Source: JBOGIG01 sp050742455 (GTDB taxonomy: Bacteria; Actinomycetota; Acidimicrobiia; Acidimicrobiales; JBOGIG01). From it: a DNA stretch of 14,719 bases. A program made the position numbers and the translations under genes. The stretch is taken from positions 1 through 14,719 of the forward strand of contig JBOGIG010000056.1 of NCBI GenBank assembly GCA_050742455.1, written 5' to 3'. The notes beneath the pieces are model-generated. The model saw only the letters and a list, made by a program, of their open reading frames with translations, did no database searches and had not been told where the DNA came from. This document shows, piece by piece, positions 1 through 6,765 of the stretch; the first letter of the stretch is position 1; the number at the start of each line of letters is the position of its first letter.

Positions 1-98
1 CCATAGGGGTTGGGACCACGGTCGGGATCGACCCCGACGAAGGCGCCGCCATCGGGGTTGCCAGGGGCCGATCCCGGATCGAACTGGTGTTCGTACAT
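1..98 (-). CDS. possible N-terminal fragment of an unknown protein, cut by window edge
   Basis: Read leftward from an ATG at 98, the frame stays open to the window edge and gives about 32 residues beginning MYEHQFDPGSAPGNPDGG and rich in Gly, Pro and Asp. Third codon positions are mostly G or C, as in the clear genes nearby, which is the main support for coding. An in-frame GTG at 128 is an alternative start. Neither start has a convincing ribosome binding site; the ATG has only AGGG almost touching it. I do not recognise the family. If real, the gene is divergent from the zinc operon and shares its 171-bp upstream region, including the Zur-like palindrome. It could instead be chance open frame, since only 98 bases are visible. 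Confidence 0.4.
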   Translation of the reverse strand, partial: MYEHQFDPGSAPGNPDGGAFVGVDPDRGPNPY

Positions 99-130
99 AC
101 CCTGAATGATACGGGAAGGGTGTAACACTC

Positions 131-186
131 ACCGAAAGGCGATAACGGGCCCAGCGGCCGACGGGCACCTGACCGAAAAGGCGATA
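131..186. repeat. degenerate direct repeat (period about 41 bp) in the divergent gap
   Basis: ACCGAAAGGCGATA at 131-144 recurs as ACCGAAAAGGCGATA at 172-186. The similarity continues loosely into a following CAGCGG in both copies, suggesting an old tandem duplication. It lies between the possible leftward gene at the left edge and znuA. Its role is unknown; it could carry duplicated regulatory sites or simply be a relic. Confidence 0.6.
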
Positions 187-241
187 TCAGGATCAGCGGG
201 CTCGGAAATAGTCCCCGGCTTCCTAGAATGGTTCTGGATAT

Positions 242-254
242 AGGAATCATTCCT
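242..254. promoter_or_regulatory. palindrome, candidate Zur operator upstream of the zinc operon
   Basis: AGGAATCATTCCT is a perfect 13-bp inverted repeat with 6-bp arms around a central C, ending 15 bp before the first ATG of the operon. Its core AATCATT (AATGATT on the other strand) matches the centre of known actinobacterial Zur boxes of the type TGAAAATGATTTTCA. The arms differ from that consensus. A TAGAAT hexamer at 224-229 could be a -10 box, which would put the operator at or just after the transcription start, a good place for repression. No convincing -35 box is seen. The inference rests on position, symmetry and the Fur-family gene inside the operon. Confidence 0.5.
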
Positions 255-269
255 GATTAGTCTGGGGGA

Positions 270-1301
270 ATGTTCAAAGGTGCGCTGTCGCCGCGACCGC
301 CAGCCACGAGCGGCCGCCGGACCAGTACGACGATCGCGAGGGGCCGCCGGACCAGTACGACGATCGCACTGTTCCTGGCCGTGGCCACCATCTCCGGCTG
401 TGCCGCCTCGTCGGGCCTGGCCGGAGGCCCGGCCGGTGACCAGGCTCAGGTCCCGGTCTCCGGACATGGCGTTGGTAGCTCTAACCCGGGCCCCATCGGC
501 GTGGTGGCGGCCGAGAACTTCTGGGGAAGCATCGCGCAACAGGTGGGGGGCGTGGCCGTCAAGGTGACGAGCCTGGTTACCGACCCCAACGCCGACCCCC
601 ACTCCTACGAGGTGAATTCCAGGGATGCCCGCCTGTTTGCGGAGGCCCGGTTGGTGGTGGTCAACGGGGCCGGATACGACGACTGGGCCACCAAGGTGTT
701 GAGGGCCAACCCGTCCTCGAAGCGAAGTGTGCTCGACGTGGCCGCCCTGGTCGGAAAGAAGGTGGGCGACAACCCCCACCTGTGGTACTCCATCGAAGCG
801 GTCAGGCGGGCCGGGGCGGCCATCGCCGCCGACTTGTCGGGGATCGACCCGACTCGGGCGGCGTATTTTGAACAGCGGCTCGGATCCCTGAATGGGGCCT
901 TGGCCAACCTGGCCACCCGCCAGGACACCATCAGGGCGTCCTACGCCGGCACCGATGTGGCGGCCACCGAGTCCATCGTGGTTTACCTGTGCCAGTCGCT
1001 CGGTCTGGATCTGATCTCCCCCCCGGCTTTCATGCAGGCGGTGTCGGAAGGTAGCGATCCCCCGGTGGCGACGGTCGCCACGTTCATGGACCAGATCATC
1101 CACAACAAGGCCCGGGTGCTGCTCTACAACTCCCAAACGGCCACTGCGGTAACCACGCATCTCCTGGAACTGGCCCGAAACCACCACGTCGAAGTGGTGG
1201 CTGTAACCGAGACCCTCAGCCCGCCCACCGCCTCCTATCAGGCCTGGATGGGGGCCCAATTGGTGGCCCTGGCCTCCGCCCTGGGCTCGAGCCGCAGATG
1301 A
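270..1301 (+). CDS. znuA: zinc/manganese-type ABC transporter substrate-binding lipoprotein (ZnuA-like)
   Basis: This is the extracytoplasmic metal-binding subunit of a cluster A-I ABC importer, predicted to deliver Zn2+ or Mn2+ to the permease encoded two genes downstream. The 343-residue protein starts with a basic N-terminus, a hydrophobic stretch (about 32-41) and a lipobox ISGC with Cys44 as the lipid-modified residue. Candidate metal ligands are His111 (DPHSYE), His170 (NPHLWY), Glu234 (ATES) and Glu314 (TETL). This matches family members that use Glu where classical ZnuA has a third His. No His-rich loop is present. Residues 15-33 contain a 10-residue duplication, GRRTSTTIAR. The ATG at 270 is the only possible start because an in-frame stop lies at 258. 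The G-run before it touches the ATG, so translation may be leaderless-like. The gene overlaps the ATPase gene by ATGA. Metal specificity is inferred from context. Confidence 0.88.
   Translation: MFKGALSPRPPATSGRRTSTTIARGRRTSTTIALFLAVATISGCAASSGLAGGPAGDQAQVPVSGHGVGSSNPGPIGVVAAENFWGSIAQQVGGVAVKVTSLVTDPNADPHSYEVNSRDARLFAEARLVVVNGAGYDDWATKVLRANPSSKRSVLDVAALVGKKVGDNPHLWYSIEAVRRAGAAIAADLSGIDPTRAAYFEQRLGSLNGALANLATRQDTIRASYAGTDVAATESIVVYLCQSLGLDLISPPAFMQAVSEGSDPPVATVATFMDQIIHNKARVLLYNSQTATAVTTHLLELARNHHVEVVAVTETLSPPTASYQAWMGAQLVALASALGSSRR
312..367 (+). repeat. 30-bp in-frame duplication within the znuA signal region
   Basis: Two identical 26-bp copies begin at 312 and 342, a 30-bp period. They duplicate GRRTSTTIA in the n-region of the lipoprotein signal peptide and add positive charges before the hydrophobic core. 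The period is a multiple of three, so the frame is kept. Confidence 0.9.
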
Positions 1302-2221
1302 CCGGGCCTCGGGTCGGGTGTGGTGGTCACTTGATGGCGGCGTCACCGGAGCCTTTGAGCGATCCACTCTGGCCGTTGACGGGGCCAGGCCGGGGTGAAC
1401 CGGTCGCATTCCCGGCAAACCCGGGCGCCGCCCCGGTAGTGGTGGCCTCGGACCTCGCCGCAGCCTACGGCTCGGCCGTGGTCTGGGAGGGCGCCAACTT
1501 CTCCGTGGGCGAGGGCGAGTTCGTGGCCGTGCTCGGGCCCAATGGAGCGGGGAAGTCAACGTTGATCCGAATGGTCCTGGGGCTGATCCCCCCCGCCGCG
1601 GGCCGGTTGGTGGTGTTGGGAGACCGGCCCCGCAAGGGCCATGCGGGGATCGGCTACGTGCCCCAGGGTCTTCCCGTCGATGTGGACACGCCGCTGACAG
1701 GATCCGATCTGGTGGCTCTCGGTCTGGATGGCCATCGCTGGGGCATCGGCCTTCCCGGACGCCGGGCCAGGGCCAAGGGGTTGGTGCAGACCGCGGTGCA
1801 GGCCGTGGAGGCCACCGCCTACGCGGATGAGCCCGTCGGGCGGCTATCGGGCGGCCAGCTGCAACGCCTGATCCTGGCACAGGCCGTGGTGGGTCGGCCC
1901 CGATTGTTGGTTTTGGATGAACCTCTGGCCGGTCTCGACCTGCGCAGCCAATCGGTGGTGGCCCAACTGGTGGGTCGGCTGTGCCGGGAACTGGGCCTGG
2001 CCGTCATCCTGGTGGCCCATGACGTGAACCCACTTCTCGGAGTAATTGACCGGGTGCTTTACATGGCCGAGCGTCGGGTCGCCATCGGCCCGCCCGAGCA
2101 GATCGTCAACTCCTCCACCCTGTCGGACCTGTACGGAGTGAGTATCGAAGTCCTGACCGACTCCAGAGGGAGACTGTTCGTGGTCGGCGCCGAGGACGAG
2201 ACGAGCCATCACCATGCCTAG
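1298..2221 (+). CDS. znuC: metal ABC transporter ATP-binding protein (ZnuC-like)
   Basis: This is the cytoplasmic ATPase that powers the metal importer. In 307 residues it has Walker A GPNGAGKST (80-88), Q-loop Gln123 (YVPQG), signature LSGGQ (183-187), Walker B LLVLDE (203-208), D-loop AGLD and H-loop His241 (VAHD). All the residues needed for ATP hydrolysis are therefore present. The ATG at 1298 overlaps the znuA stop as ATGA, which suggests translational coupling. The first 45 or so residues are an unusual Pro/Gly-rich extension ahead of the ABC domain. An internal ATG at 1334 (Met13) would remove only a little of it. The C-terminus ends in SHHHA, a small His cluster that might touch metal, though this is speculation. 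The last 8 nt overlap the permease gene. Confidence 0.92.
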   Translation: MTGPRVGCGGHLMAASPEPLSDPLWPLTGPGRGEPVAFPANPGAAPVVVASDLAAAYGSAVVWEGANFSVGEGEFVAVLGPNGAGKSTLIRMVLGLIPPAAGRLVVLGDRPRKGHAGIGYVPQGLPVDVDTPLTGSDLVALGLDGHRWGIGLPGRRARAKGLVQTAVQAVEATAYADEPVGRLSGGQLQRLILAQAVVGRPRLLVLDEPLAGLDLRSQSVVAQLVGRLCRELGLAVILVAHDVNPLLGVIDRVLYMAERRVAIGPPEQIVNSSTLSDLYGVSIEVLTDSRGRLFVVGAEDETSHHHA

Positions 2222-3158
2222 CCACTTCGCAAGCGGCGCCCACTTCGCCAGCGGCGCCCCCTTCGCAAGCGGCGCCCACTTCGCCAGCGGCCTACCTATG
2301 CTCGGCTTGGTTCCCAGTTGGAATCCCGTGGCCGATGTGGCCCAGATCCTGAGCTACTCCTTCATGCGTCAGGCATACGAGGCCGGCACGGTTGTGGCCA
2401 TTGTTGCAGGAGTGGTGGGGTATTTCGTAGTGGTACGGCGAGCCAGCTTCGCCGCTCACGCCCTATCCCACGTCGGGTTCGCCGGGGCCACTGGCGCCGT
2501 GGTTATCGGGATCAGCCCGGTGGCCGGCCTTCTCGCCTTCTCCTCGGTGGCGGGGGCGGTAATGGGCCTTCTGGGCAGGCGCCTGGCCGAGCGGGACACC
2601 ACCATCGGCATCGTGATGGCCTGGACCCTGGGTTTGGGCGTGCTTTTCCTGTCCCTCTATAACGGAACCGCCACCCGGGCCTACGCCCTGCTGTTTGGCC
2701 AGATCCTCGGCATCAGCCCGGTCGACGTCCTGATAACAGTGGTGGCGGGAGCCCTCGTCCTGGTAGCCGTTGTCGTCCTGTACCGACCCCTTGGCTTTGC
2801 CTCCCTGGAGCCAGACGTGGCCGAAGCCAAAGGGGTCCCGGTGCGGGGTCTGTCGGTCGCCTTCATGGTGTTGCTGGCCGCTGTGGTTTCGGTCTCGGTC
2901 CAGGTCGTCGGGGTCCTGCTCATCTTCGCCCTCCTTGTGGCGCCCTCGGCGATCGCCGTGAGGGTGGCCTCCCGACCCTCCAGGGCCATAGCCATGTCCG
3001 TGGCCCTGGCCCTGGCCTTCGTGTGGGCCGGATTGGCCGTGGCCTACTACAGCCCCTATCCCGTCAGCTTCTTCATCACCACCTTTGCCTTCGGGGCCTA
3101 CCTATTGGCTCGCGGGGTGGAGCTGTTGCGTTGGAGGAATCGGCATGGTCGGCTCTAG
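2214..3158 (+). CDS. znuB: metal ABC transporter permease (ZnuB-like, ABC-3 family)
   Basis: This is the integral membrane subunit that forms the path for Zn2+ or Mn2+. The protein has 314 residues. From about residue 55 it is a series of hydrophobic helices typical of the ABC-3 family, with YFVVVRRASFAAHALSHVGF early on and the family hallmark SVQVVGVLLIFALLVAPSA near residue 225-245, followed by SPYPVSFFITTFAFG near the end. The N-terminus is odd: residues 4-26 are four copies of a six-residue unit HFASGA (one reads PFASGA). An alternative start is the ATG at 2298, after the repeats. Neither start has a strong ribosome binding site. The gene overlaps znuC by 8 nt and the regulator gene by 14 nt, consistent with one transcript. 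Confidence 0.9.
   Translation: MPSHFASGAHFASGAPFASGAHFASGLPMLGLVPSWNPVADVAQILSYSFMRQAYEAGTVVAIVAGVVGYFVVVRRASFAAHALSHVGFAGATGAVVIGISPVAGLLAFSSVAGAVMGLLGRRLAERDTTIGIVMAWTLGLGVLFLSLYNGTATRAYALLFGQILGISPVDVLITVVAGALVLVAVVVLYRPLGFASLEPDVAEAKGVPVRGLSVAFMVLLAAVVSVSVQVVGVLLIFALLVAPSAIAVRVASRPSRAIAMSVALALAFVWAGLAVAYYSPYPVSFFITTFAFGAYLLARGVELLRWRNRHGRL
2223..2291 (+). repeat. 18-bp tandem repeat (about 3.8 copies) at the znuB N-terminus
   Basis: Four units of CACTTCGCMAGCGGCGCC (M = A or C) alternate so that copies 1 and 3, and 2 and 4, are most alike. This implies duplication first of 18 and then of 36 bp. Copy 3 begins CCC in place of CAC, and the last copy is truncated. The frame is kept, encoding HFASGA repeats. 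Confidence 0.92.
3133..3137 (+). promoter_or_regulatory. ribosome binding site fixing the zur start
   Basis: GGAGG lies 7 nt before the ATG at 3145, inside the end of znuB. It is the clearest Shine-Dalgarno site of the operon and argues against the upstream start at 3085. Confidence 0.75.
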
Positions 3159-3603
3159 CCTCTTGCCGGTGACCGAGGATCTGCACACCCAAGCGGCGGC
3201 CGGGCTCCGGCAGGCGGGGCAGCGCTACACCCTGGGGCGCAAGGGCCTGGTCGAGTTGCTGGCCGGATCGGGTCGCCCCCTCACCATCGCCGAGATCCTG
3301 GACGCCTGCCCGGACGTGGCTCAGAGCTCGGCATATCGGAACCTTGCCGACCTGGAGCAGGCCGGAATAATTCGCCGGGTGGCCGGCAATGACGAGTTCG
3401 CCCGCTACGAGTTGGCCGAGGACCTGTCGGCCCATCACCACCACCTAATCTGCACCTCCTGCGGTACGGTGGCGGACTTCACCGCCGCGGCCCACCTGGA
3501 GGAAGCCATGGCCCAAACCATGGCCGAGGTGGCCAGCTCCACCGGATTCGCCCCAGACGGCCATCGAGTTGACCTGGTGGGCCGGTGCTCGGACTGCGCC
3601 TGA
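3145..3603 (+). CDS. zur: Fur-family metal-responsive repressor, probably Zur
   Basis: This is predicted to sense Zn2+ and repress the importer operon that contains it. The 152-residue length is normal for Fur proteins. The N-terminal winged helix (about 15-85) contains the family motif SSAYRNLADLEQAGIIRRV. The dimerisation domain has the metal-binding run AHHHHLICTSCG (His97-100), and two CxxC pairs (Cys103/Cys106 and Cys148/Cys151) give the structural zinc site. The ATG at 3145 is chosen because GGAGG at 3133-3137 lies 7 nt upstream. The longer open frame from 3085 only shadows the permease gene. It overlaps znuB by 14 nt and the acyltransferase gene by 19 nt. Zur rather than Fur or Mur is inferred from the linked importer and the palindrome upstream of znuA. 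Confidence 0.9.
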   Translation: MVGSSLLPVTEDLHTQAAAGLRQAGQRYTLGRKGLVELLAGSGRPLTIAEILDACPDVAQSSAYRNLADLEQAGIIRRVAGNDEFARYELAEDLSAHHHHLICTSCGTVADFTAAAHLEEAMAQTMAEVASSTGFAPDGHRVDLVGRCSDCA

Positions 3604-4961
3604 GGGACCAGCCCGCACCGGCGACCGGATTGGGCCTAAGGGACCAGCCCGCACCGGCGACCGGATTGGGCCTAAGGGACCAGCCCCGGTTGGGCTACCG
3701 GCCGGCCCTGGACGGCATGAGAGCCGTGTCCATCGTGGTCGTCATGTGCTTTCACGACCTGTTGATCAAGGGAGGCTACCTCGGGGTCAACGTCTTTTTC
3801 GTGCTGAGCGGCTTTCTCATCACCTCCTTGTTGACCGAGGAGTTTTCCTCATCTGGGCGCATCGCCGTGGGGAACTTCTACATAAGACGGGCCTTGCGTC
3901 TGCTGCCCTGTTTGTTCCTTGTCGTCGCTGCCGTCTTTATCTACGACGGTTTCCAGCCCATACCCGATGCCGCCAGCCGGCTGTGGGGAGATGCCAGGGC
4001 AGCCCTGTTGTATTTCGCCAATTGGCGGGCGGCGTTCGGCCATCCGGCCCCCCTGGGCTATTTCACCCACGCCTGGTCACTGTCGATCGAGGAGCAGTTC
4101 TATCTGAGCTGGCCCCTCATCCTCCTGGTGGCACTTCGGCTGCGCGGTCGGAGCCTGGCTCTCGCGTTGGCCCTGGTGGGGGCGGTGGCGCCGGCCCTGG
4201 TCCGTATCGTGGTCTGGCACGGACCGGCGTCGGTGGTACGCGAGTACAACGGCCTGGGTACCCGGGCTGATGCCCTCTTCGTCGGCTGCTCCCTGGCACT
4301 GATCCTTTCCCTGTTCCGGGACCGGCATAGGGGCAGGCCCGAGGCAGTGGCCGGGCCCCTGCGGGGTCAGGGTCACGCTCTGGTCCAAGGGCACGATCGA
4401 CGAGTGCGGCGGCTGTGGCCTGTCGGCCTCGGCGCGCTGGCCTGGGCCAGTTTGGCCTTCCTGGGTTGGGCCTTTGGCGCCATGGTCTACACCTCGATTT
4501 CCTTGTACTACTGGGGCCTGGCCGCCACTGCGGTTGCCAGTGCGGTCGTCATTGCCCACGTGGTGGTGTCGCCCAGGGCCATGCTGGCCCGGTTGCTGGC
4601 CATTCCCCCCCTGGTGTGGGTAGGCCGCATTTCCTACGGCCTGTATCTGTGGCACTGGCCCGTGTTCCTCGTCCTGAACGGCAGCCGGCTGGGCTGGACC
4701 AGCGGACCGACCATGGCCCTTAGGGTGACCGTGTCGCTGACCCTGGCCACCATGTCGTACTGGTTGTGGGAGAGACCGTTCCTCGGCCTGAAGGTCAATT
4801 TCTCGGGTGGAGGGCGTCTCCGCGTCGGCGCCAGACCCGCTCCGACCGGTGTCGCCGCCCCCGCTGTCGTGGGGACGGCTGCCGCAGCCCCGGCCATCGC
4901 CGCCCCGGCCATCATCGGGTCGGCTGTTCTCCGGACGGCCGAGAGGATGCGGGCTTCTTGA
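3585..4961 (+). CDS. membrane acyltransferase, acyltransferase-3 family (OafA/YrhL type)
   Basis: Such proteins transfer acyl groups, often acetyl, across the membrane to cell-surface glycans or secreted metabolites; the substrate here is unknown. From the GTG at 3585 the product has 458 residues. The acyltransferase-3 core starts at RPALDGMRAVSIVVV (39-53) and contains the conserved His57 in the first helix, GVNVFFVLSGFLIT (67-80), HAWSLSIEEQFY (162-173) and a late YGLYLWHWPVF. About ten membrane helices are expected. There is no SGNH domain; instead an Ala/Pro-rich tail of about 50 residues follows. The start is uncertain: GTG 3585 lies inside zur, and TTG codons at 3666 and 3690 could serve, the latter with AAGGGA 10 nt upstream. 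Residues 6-36 come from a 36-bp tandem repeat. The gene ends in a TTGA overlap with the next. Confidence 0.87.
   Translation: MLGLRLRDQPAPATGLGLRDQPAPATGLGLRDQPRLGYRPALDGMRAVSIVVVMCFHDLLIKGGYLGVNVFFVLSGFLITSLLTEEFSSSGRIAVGNFYIRRALRLLPCLFLVVAAVFIYDGFQPIPDAASRLWGDARAALLYFANWRAAFGHPAPLGYFTHAWSLSIEEQFYLSWPLILLVALRLRGRSLALALALVGAVAPALVRIVVWHGPASVVREYNGLGTRADALFVGCSLALILSLFRDRHRGRPEAVAGPLRGQGHALVQGHDRRVRRLWPVGLGALAWASLAFLGWAFGAMVYTSISLYYWGLAATAVASAVVIAHVVVSPRAMLARLLAIPPLVWVGRISYGLYLWHWPVFLVLNGSRLGWTSGPTMALRVTVSLTLATMSYWLWERPFLGLKVNFSGGGRLRVGARPAPTGVAAPAVVGTAAAAPAIAAPAIIGSAVLRTAERMRAS
3604..3686 (+). repeat. 36-bp tandem repeat (2.3 copies) after the zur stop
   Basis: Two identical 36-bp units (3604-3639 and 3640-3675) are followed by 11 nt of a third. 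They start directly after the zur stop codon and are read in frame by the acyltransferase gene as RDQPAPATGLGL. Each unit junction carries AAGGGA, a possible weak ribosome binding site. There are no spacers, so this is not CRISPR. Confidence 0.95.
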
Positions 4962-6715
4962 CGAACCGGCCCTCGCCGAGCAGGCGGGTGGTGTCCGCAG
5001 GGCTGGGCAGGGTTGGTGGGATCGGCCTAGCCGCGGTCCTGGTGTGGGCAACGGTTTTCCTGGGAGCCTCTCAAACGGCGGGCGCCGTGCCCCCGATCGG
5101 CCTGGCCTCGTCAACCTCCCCGTCCAGCCCGCCGTCCAGCCCGCCGTCCGGCTCGCCGGTGACCGTGGCGGTCGACGCCGCTCATCCCGGGCGTCTTATC
5201 AACCAGGGCCTGCTCGGTGTGAACAATGCCGTGCACGGCGCCGGAGCAGCCATGCAGGCCATAGGGGTGCCATGGGTCCGCACCGACGTCAACTTTCAGG
5301 GCAAGGCCGGTGGCAAGCCCGTCTACGACTGCGCCACCGGGCAGTTCAATCCGGCCATGCTCGATGCGCGCATTGCCCTGGACCGGGAAGAGGGCGGCCA
5401 GCCCCTACTGGTCGTGGACTACAGCCCAACATGTCTGGCTACGCCCCCGACAGCCACGGCCAGCCTGGTCAACAGTCCGCCCGACACCGGTGCCTTCGCC
5501 GCCAAATGGAGCTCGCTGGTGTACCAGATGGGTATCCACGCCATGAAGGTCGAGGGGGTGCGGGCCTTCGAGATCTGGAACCAACCCAATGACCCGGCTT
5601 CGTGGACAGGTACCCAGGGCGACTACCTGACCCTCTACGCCGACACGTCCCGCGCGCTGGAGGCGGCCGCCGCCGTGGCCGGGGTCCGCATCGAGGTCGG
5701 TGGCCCGGCCCTGGCCGACCTGTCCGGCAAGGTCGATCTGTCCTGGGTGCGGGCCCTGGCCGACCGGGCCAACGCCCAGGATCTCCCGTTGGACTTTGTT
5801 TCCTGGCAGATATTCGCCAACTCGCCATTCGCCGGGCCGTCTCCGGCGGGCACGGGGCCATACTGCTTTGGGAATCCCCCTGGGCCCAATGGCACGCCTT
5901 GTTGGTACAACCCGGGATTGTCGGCCGACGTCTACGGCCAGTCGGCGGCCCAGGTGCGCGCGGTGCTGGCCAATTACCCCAAGCTGCACCCCAAGCTGTG
6001 GATCGATGCCTGGAACATCGACACCGCCTACGATCCCCGCCAGAGCGACCTGTACGGGGCCGCCTTCGTAGCCGCCGCGCTTGCCTCGGCTCAGGCCGCC
6101 GGCGTGGACCGCATGTGTTTTTTCCAGGCCGTGGACTCCGGAACCAACCAACTGATCAATCAGGGCCTGCTCACCCCCAGCGATCGGACCAAGCCGGACT
6201 ACAACGCCATGGCCTTCTGGCACGCCCTGGCCGGTCGATCACTGGCCACCGCCGTGGTCCCCGGGTCGCAGGCCCCCGGGTCGCAGGTCCAACCCGATCA
6301 GGTGGGAGCGGTGGCGGCCCGCGGATCCGACGGGACGGTGCGGGTCCTCGTCTATGACTTCCTGGCCCACGACCCCACCGGTCACTACGGCACCAGCCCG
6401 ACCGACGGCCCCAGTCGCCAGGTAAAGCTGCAGTTGTTCGGATTGGGTCACCGAACCTTCAATGTGTCCCGAGCGGTCATCGACCTGACCCACTCCGGGG
6501 GCACGGTGTCGACCGGGTCGGTCAAGGGTCGGGGCACCACCTTGGGGTTTTCCATGGCGAGCGAGTCGGTGGAGCTGCTCACCTTCAGTCCCCGCGCCGA
6601 CCCCAAGGGCTTCCCCACCCTGCGGGTGGTAGTTGCTGCCGGCGCCCTTGTGGCCCTGGCCATCCTGATCATCTTGTTCGTGGTCGTGTCCCGCCGGCCC
6701 GGCGAGGCGGCCTAG
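4958..6715 (+). CDS. membrane-anchored GH39-like TIM-barrel protein, probable pseudo-glycosidase
   Basis: This looks like an exported protein with a glycoside hydrolase clan A (GH39/GH5-like) barrel. The TTG at 4958 overlaps the acyltransferase stop as TTGA, is preceded by GAGAGG, and gives 585 residues. Features in order are a signal sequence or N-terminal anchor (about 20-43), a Ser/Pro linker (50-67), the barrel (about 68-420), a beta-rich domain, and a C-terminal membrane helix (about 550-575) ending SRRPGEAA. The expected acid/base motif WNEPN reads WNQPND (Gln209). The expected nucleophile motif TEWN reads DAWN (Asp350-Ala351). The usual SWHYY reads SWQIF (Gln284). The loss of both glutamates suggests a sugar-binding or scaffold role rather than hydrolysis. 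The coupling to an acyltransferase suggests work on an envelope glycan. Family placement is by motif only. GTG 4988 is an alternative start. Confidence 0.75.
   Translation: MTNRPSPSRRVVSAGLGRVGGIGLAAVLVWATVFLGASQTAGAVPPIGLASSTSPSSPPSSPPSGSPVTVAVDAAHPGRLINQGLLGVNNAVHGAGAAMQAIGVPWVRTDVNFQGKAGGKPVYDCATGQFNPAMLDARIALDREEGGQPLLVVDYSPTCLATPPTATASLVNSPPDTGAFAAKWSSLVYQMGIHAMKVEGVRAFEIWNQPNDPASWTGTQGDYLTLYADTSRALEAAAAVAGVRIEVGGPALADLSGKVDLSWVRALADRANAQDLPLDFVSWQIFANSPFAGPSPAGTGPYCFGNPPGPNGTPCWYNPGLSADVYGQSAAQVRAVLANYPKLHPKLWIDAWNIDTAYDPRQSDLYGAAFVAAALASAQAAGVDRMCFFQAVDSGTNQLINQGLLTPSDRTKPDYNAMAFWHALAGRSLATAVVPGSQAPGSQVQPDQVGAVAARGSDGTVRVLVYDFLAHDPTGHYGTSPTDGPSRQVKLQLFGLGHRTFNVSRAVIDLTHSGGTVSTGSVKGRGTTLGFSMASESVELLTFSPRADPKGFPTLRVVVAAGALVALAILIILFVVVSRRPGEAA
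5120..5155 (+). repeat. 12-bp tandem repeat encoding a Ser/Pro linker
   Basis: Three units of CCGTCCAGCCCG, the last diverged, encode the SSPPSSPPSGSP linker between the N-terminal hydrophobic segment and the barrel of the GH39-like protein. Confidence 0.85.
6259..6287 (+). repeat. 15-bp tandem duplication in the GH39-like gene
   Basis: Two near-identical 15-bp units containing CCCGGGTCGCAGG encode PGSQAPGSQV, a loop between the barrel and the C-terminal beta-rich domain. The frame is kept. Confidence 0.85.
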
Positions 6716-6765
6716 CTCGGTCATCTTGTTCGTGGTCGTCTCCCGGCGGCCCGGCCTGGCGGCCG
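6669..6765. repeat. 52-bp duplication of the 3' end of the GH39-like gene
   Basis: TCATCTTGTTCGTGGTCGT at 6669-6687 recurs exactly at 6721-6739, and the following bases, CCCGSCGGCCCGGC then GGCGGCC, match with a few changes. The first copy encodes the C-terminal membrane helix end (ILFVVVSRRPGEAA) and the stop. The second copy lies after the stop. The period, 52, is not a multiple of three, and the copy is non-coding for this protein. Confidence 0.9.

Noticed and set aside
129..1880. Minus-strand open frame of 583 codons across znuA and znuC
   Set aside because: It is antisense to two genes with clear family motifs. Its product is Arg/Pro/Gly-rich without recognisable domains, as expected of a shadow frame in high-GC DNA.
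3604..3686. 36-bp repeats considered as a CRISPR array
   Set aside because: The units are directly adjacent with no spacers, are in frame with a coding region, and there are no cas genes.
4766..4957. Upstream extension of the GH39-like open frame
   Set aside because: It overlaps the acyltransferase coding sequence out of frame and encodes Arg/Pro-rich sequence before the signal peptide; the TTG at 4958 fits coupling and the export signal.
4077..5114. Minus-strand open frame of 345 codons over the acyltransferase gene
   Set aside because: Low-complexity Arg/Gly/Gln-rich product antisense to a well supported membrane protein gene; no start signal.
5405..6223. Minus-strand open frame of 272 codons within the GH39-like gene
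   Set aside because: Antisense shadow; the plus-strand frame carries the barrel motifs, signal sequence and membrane anchor.
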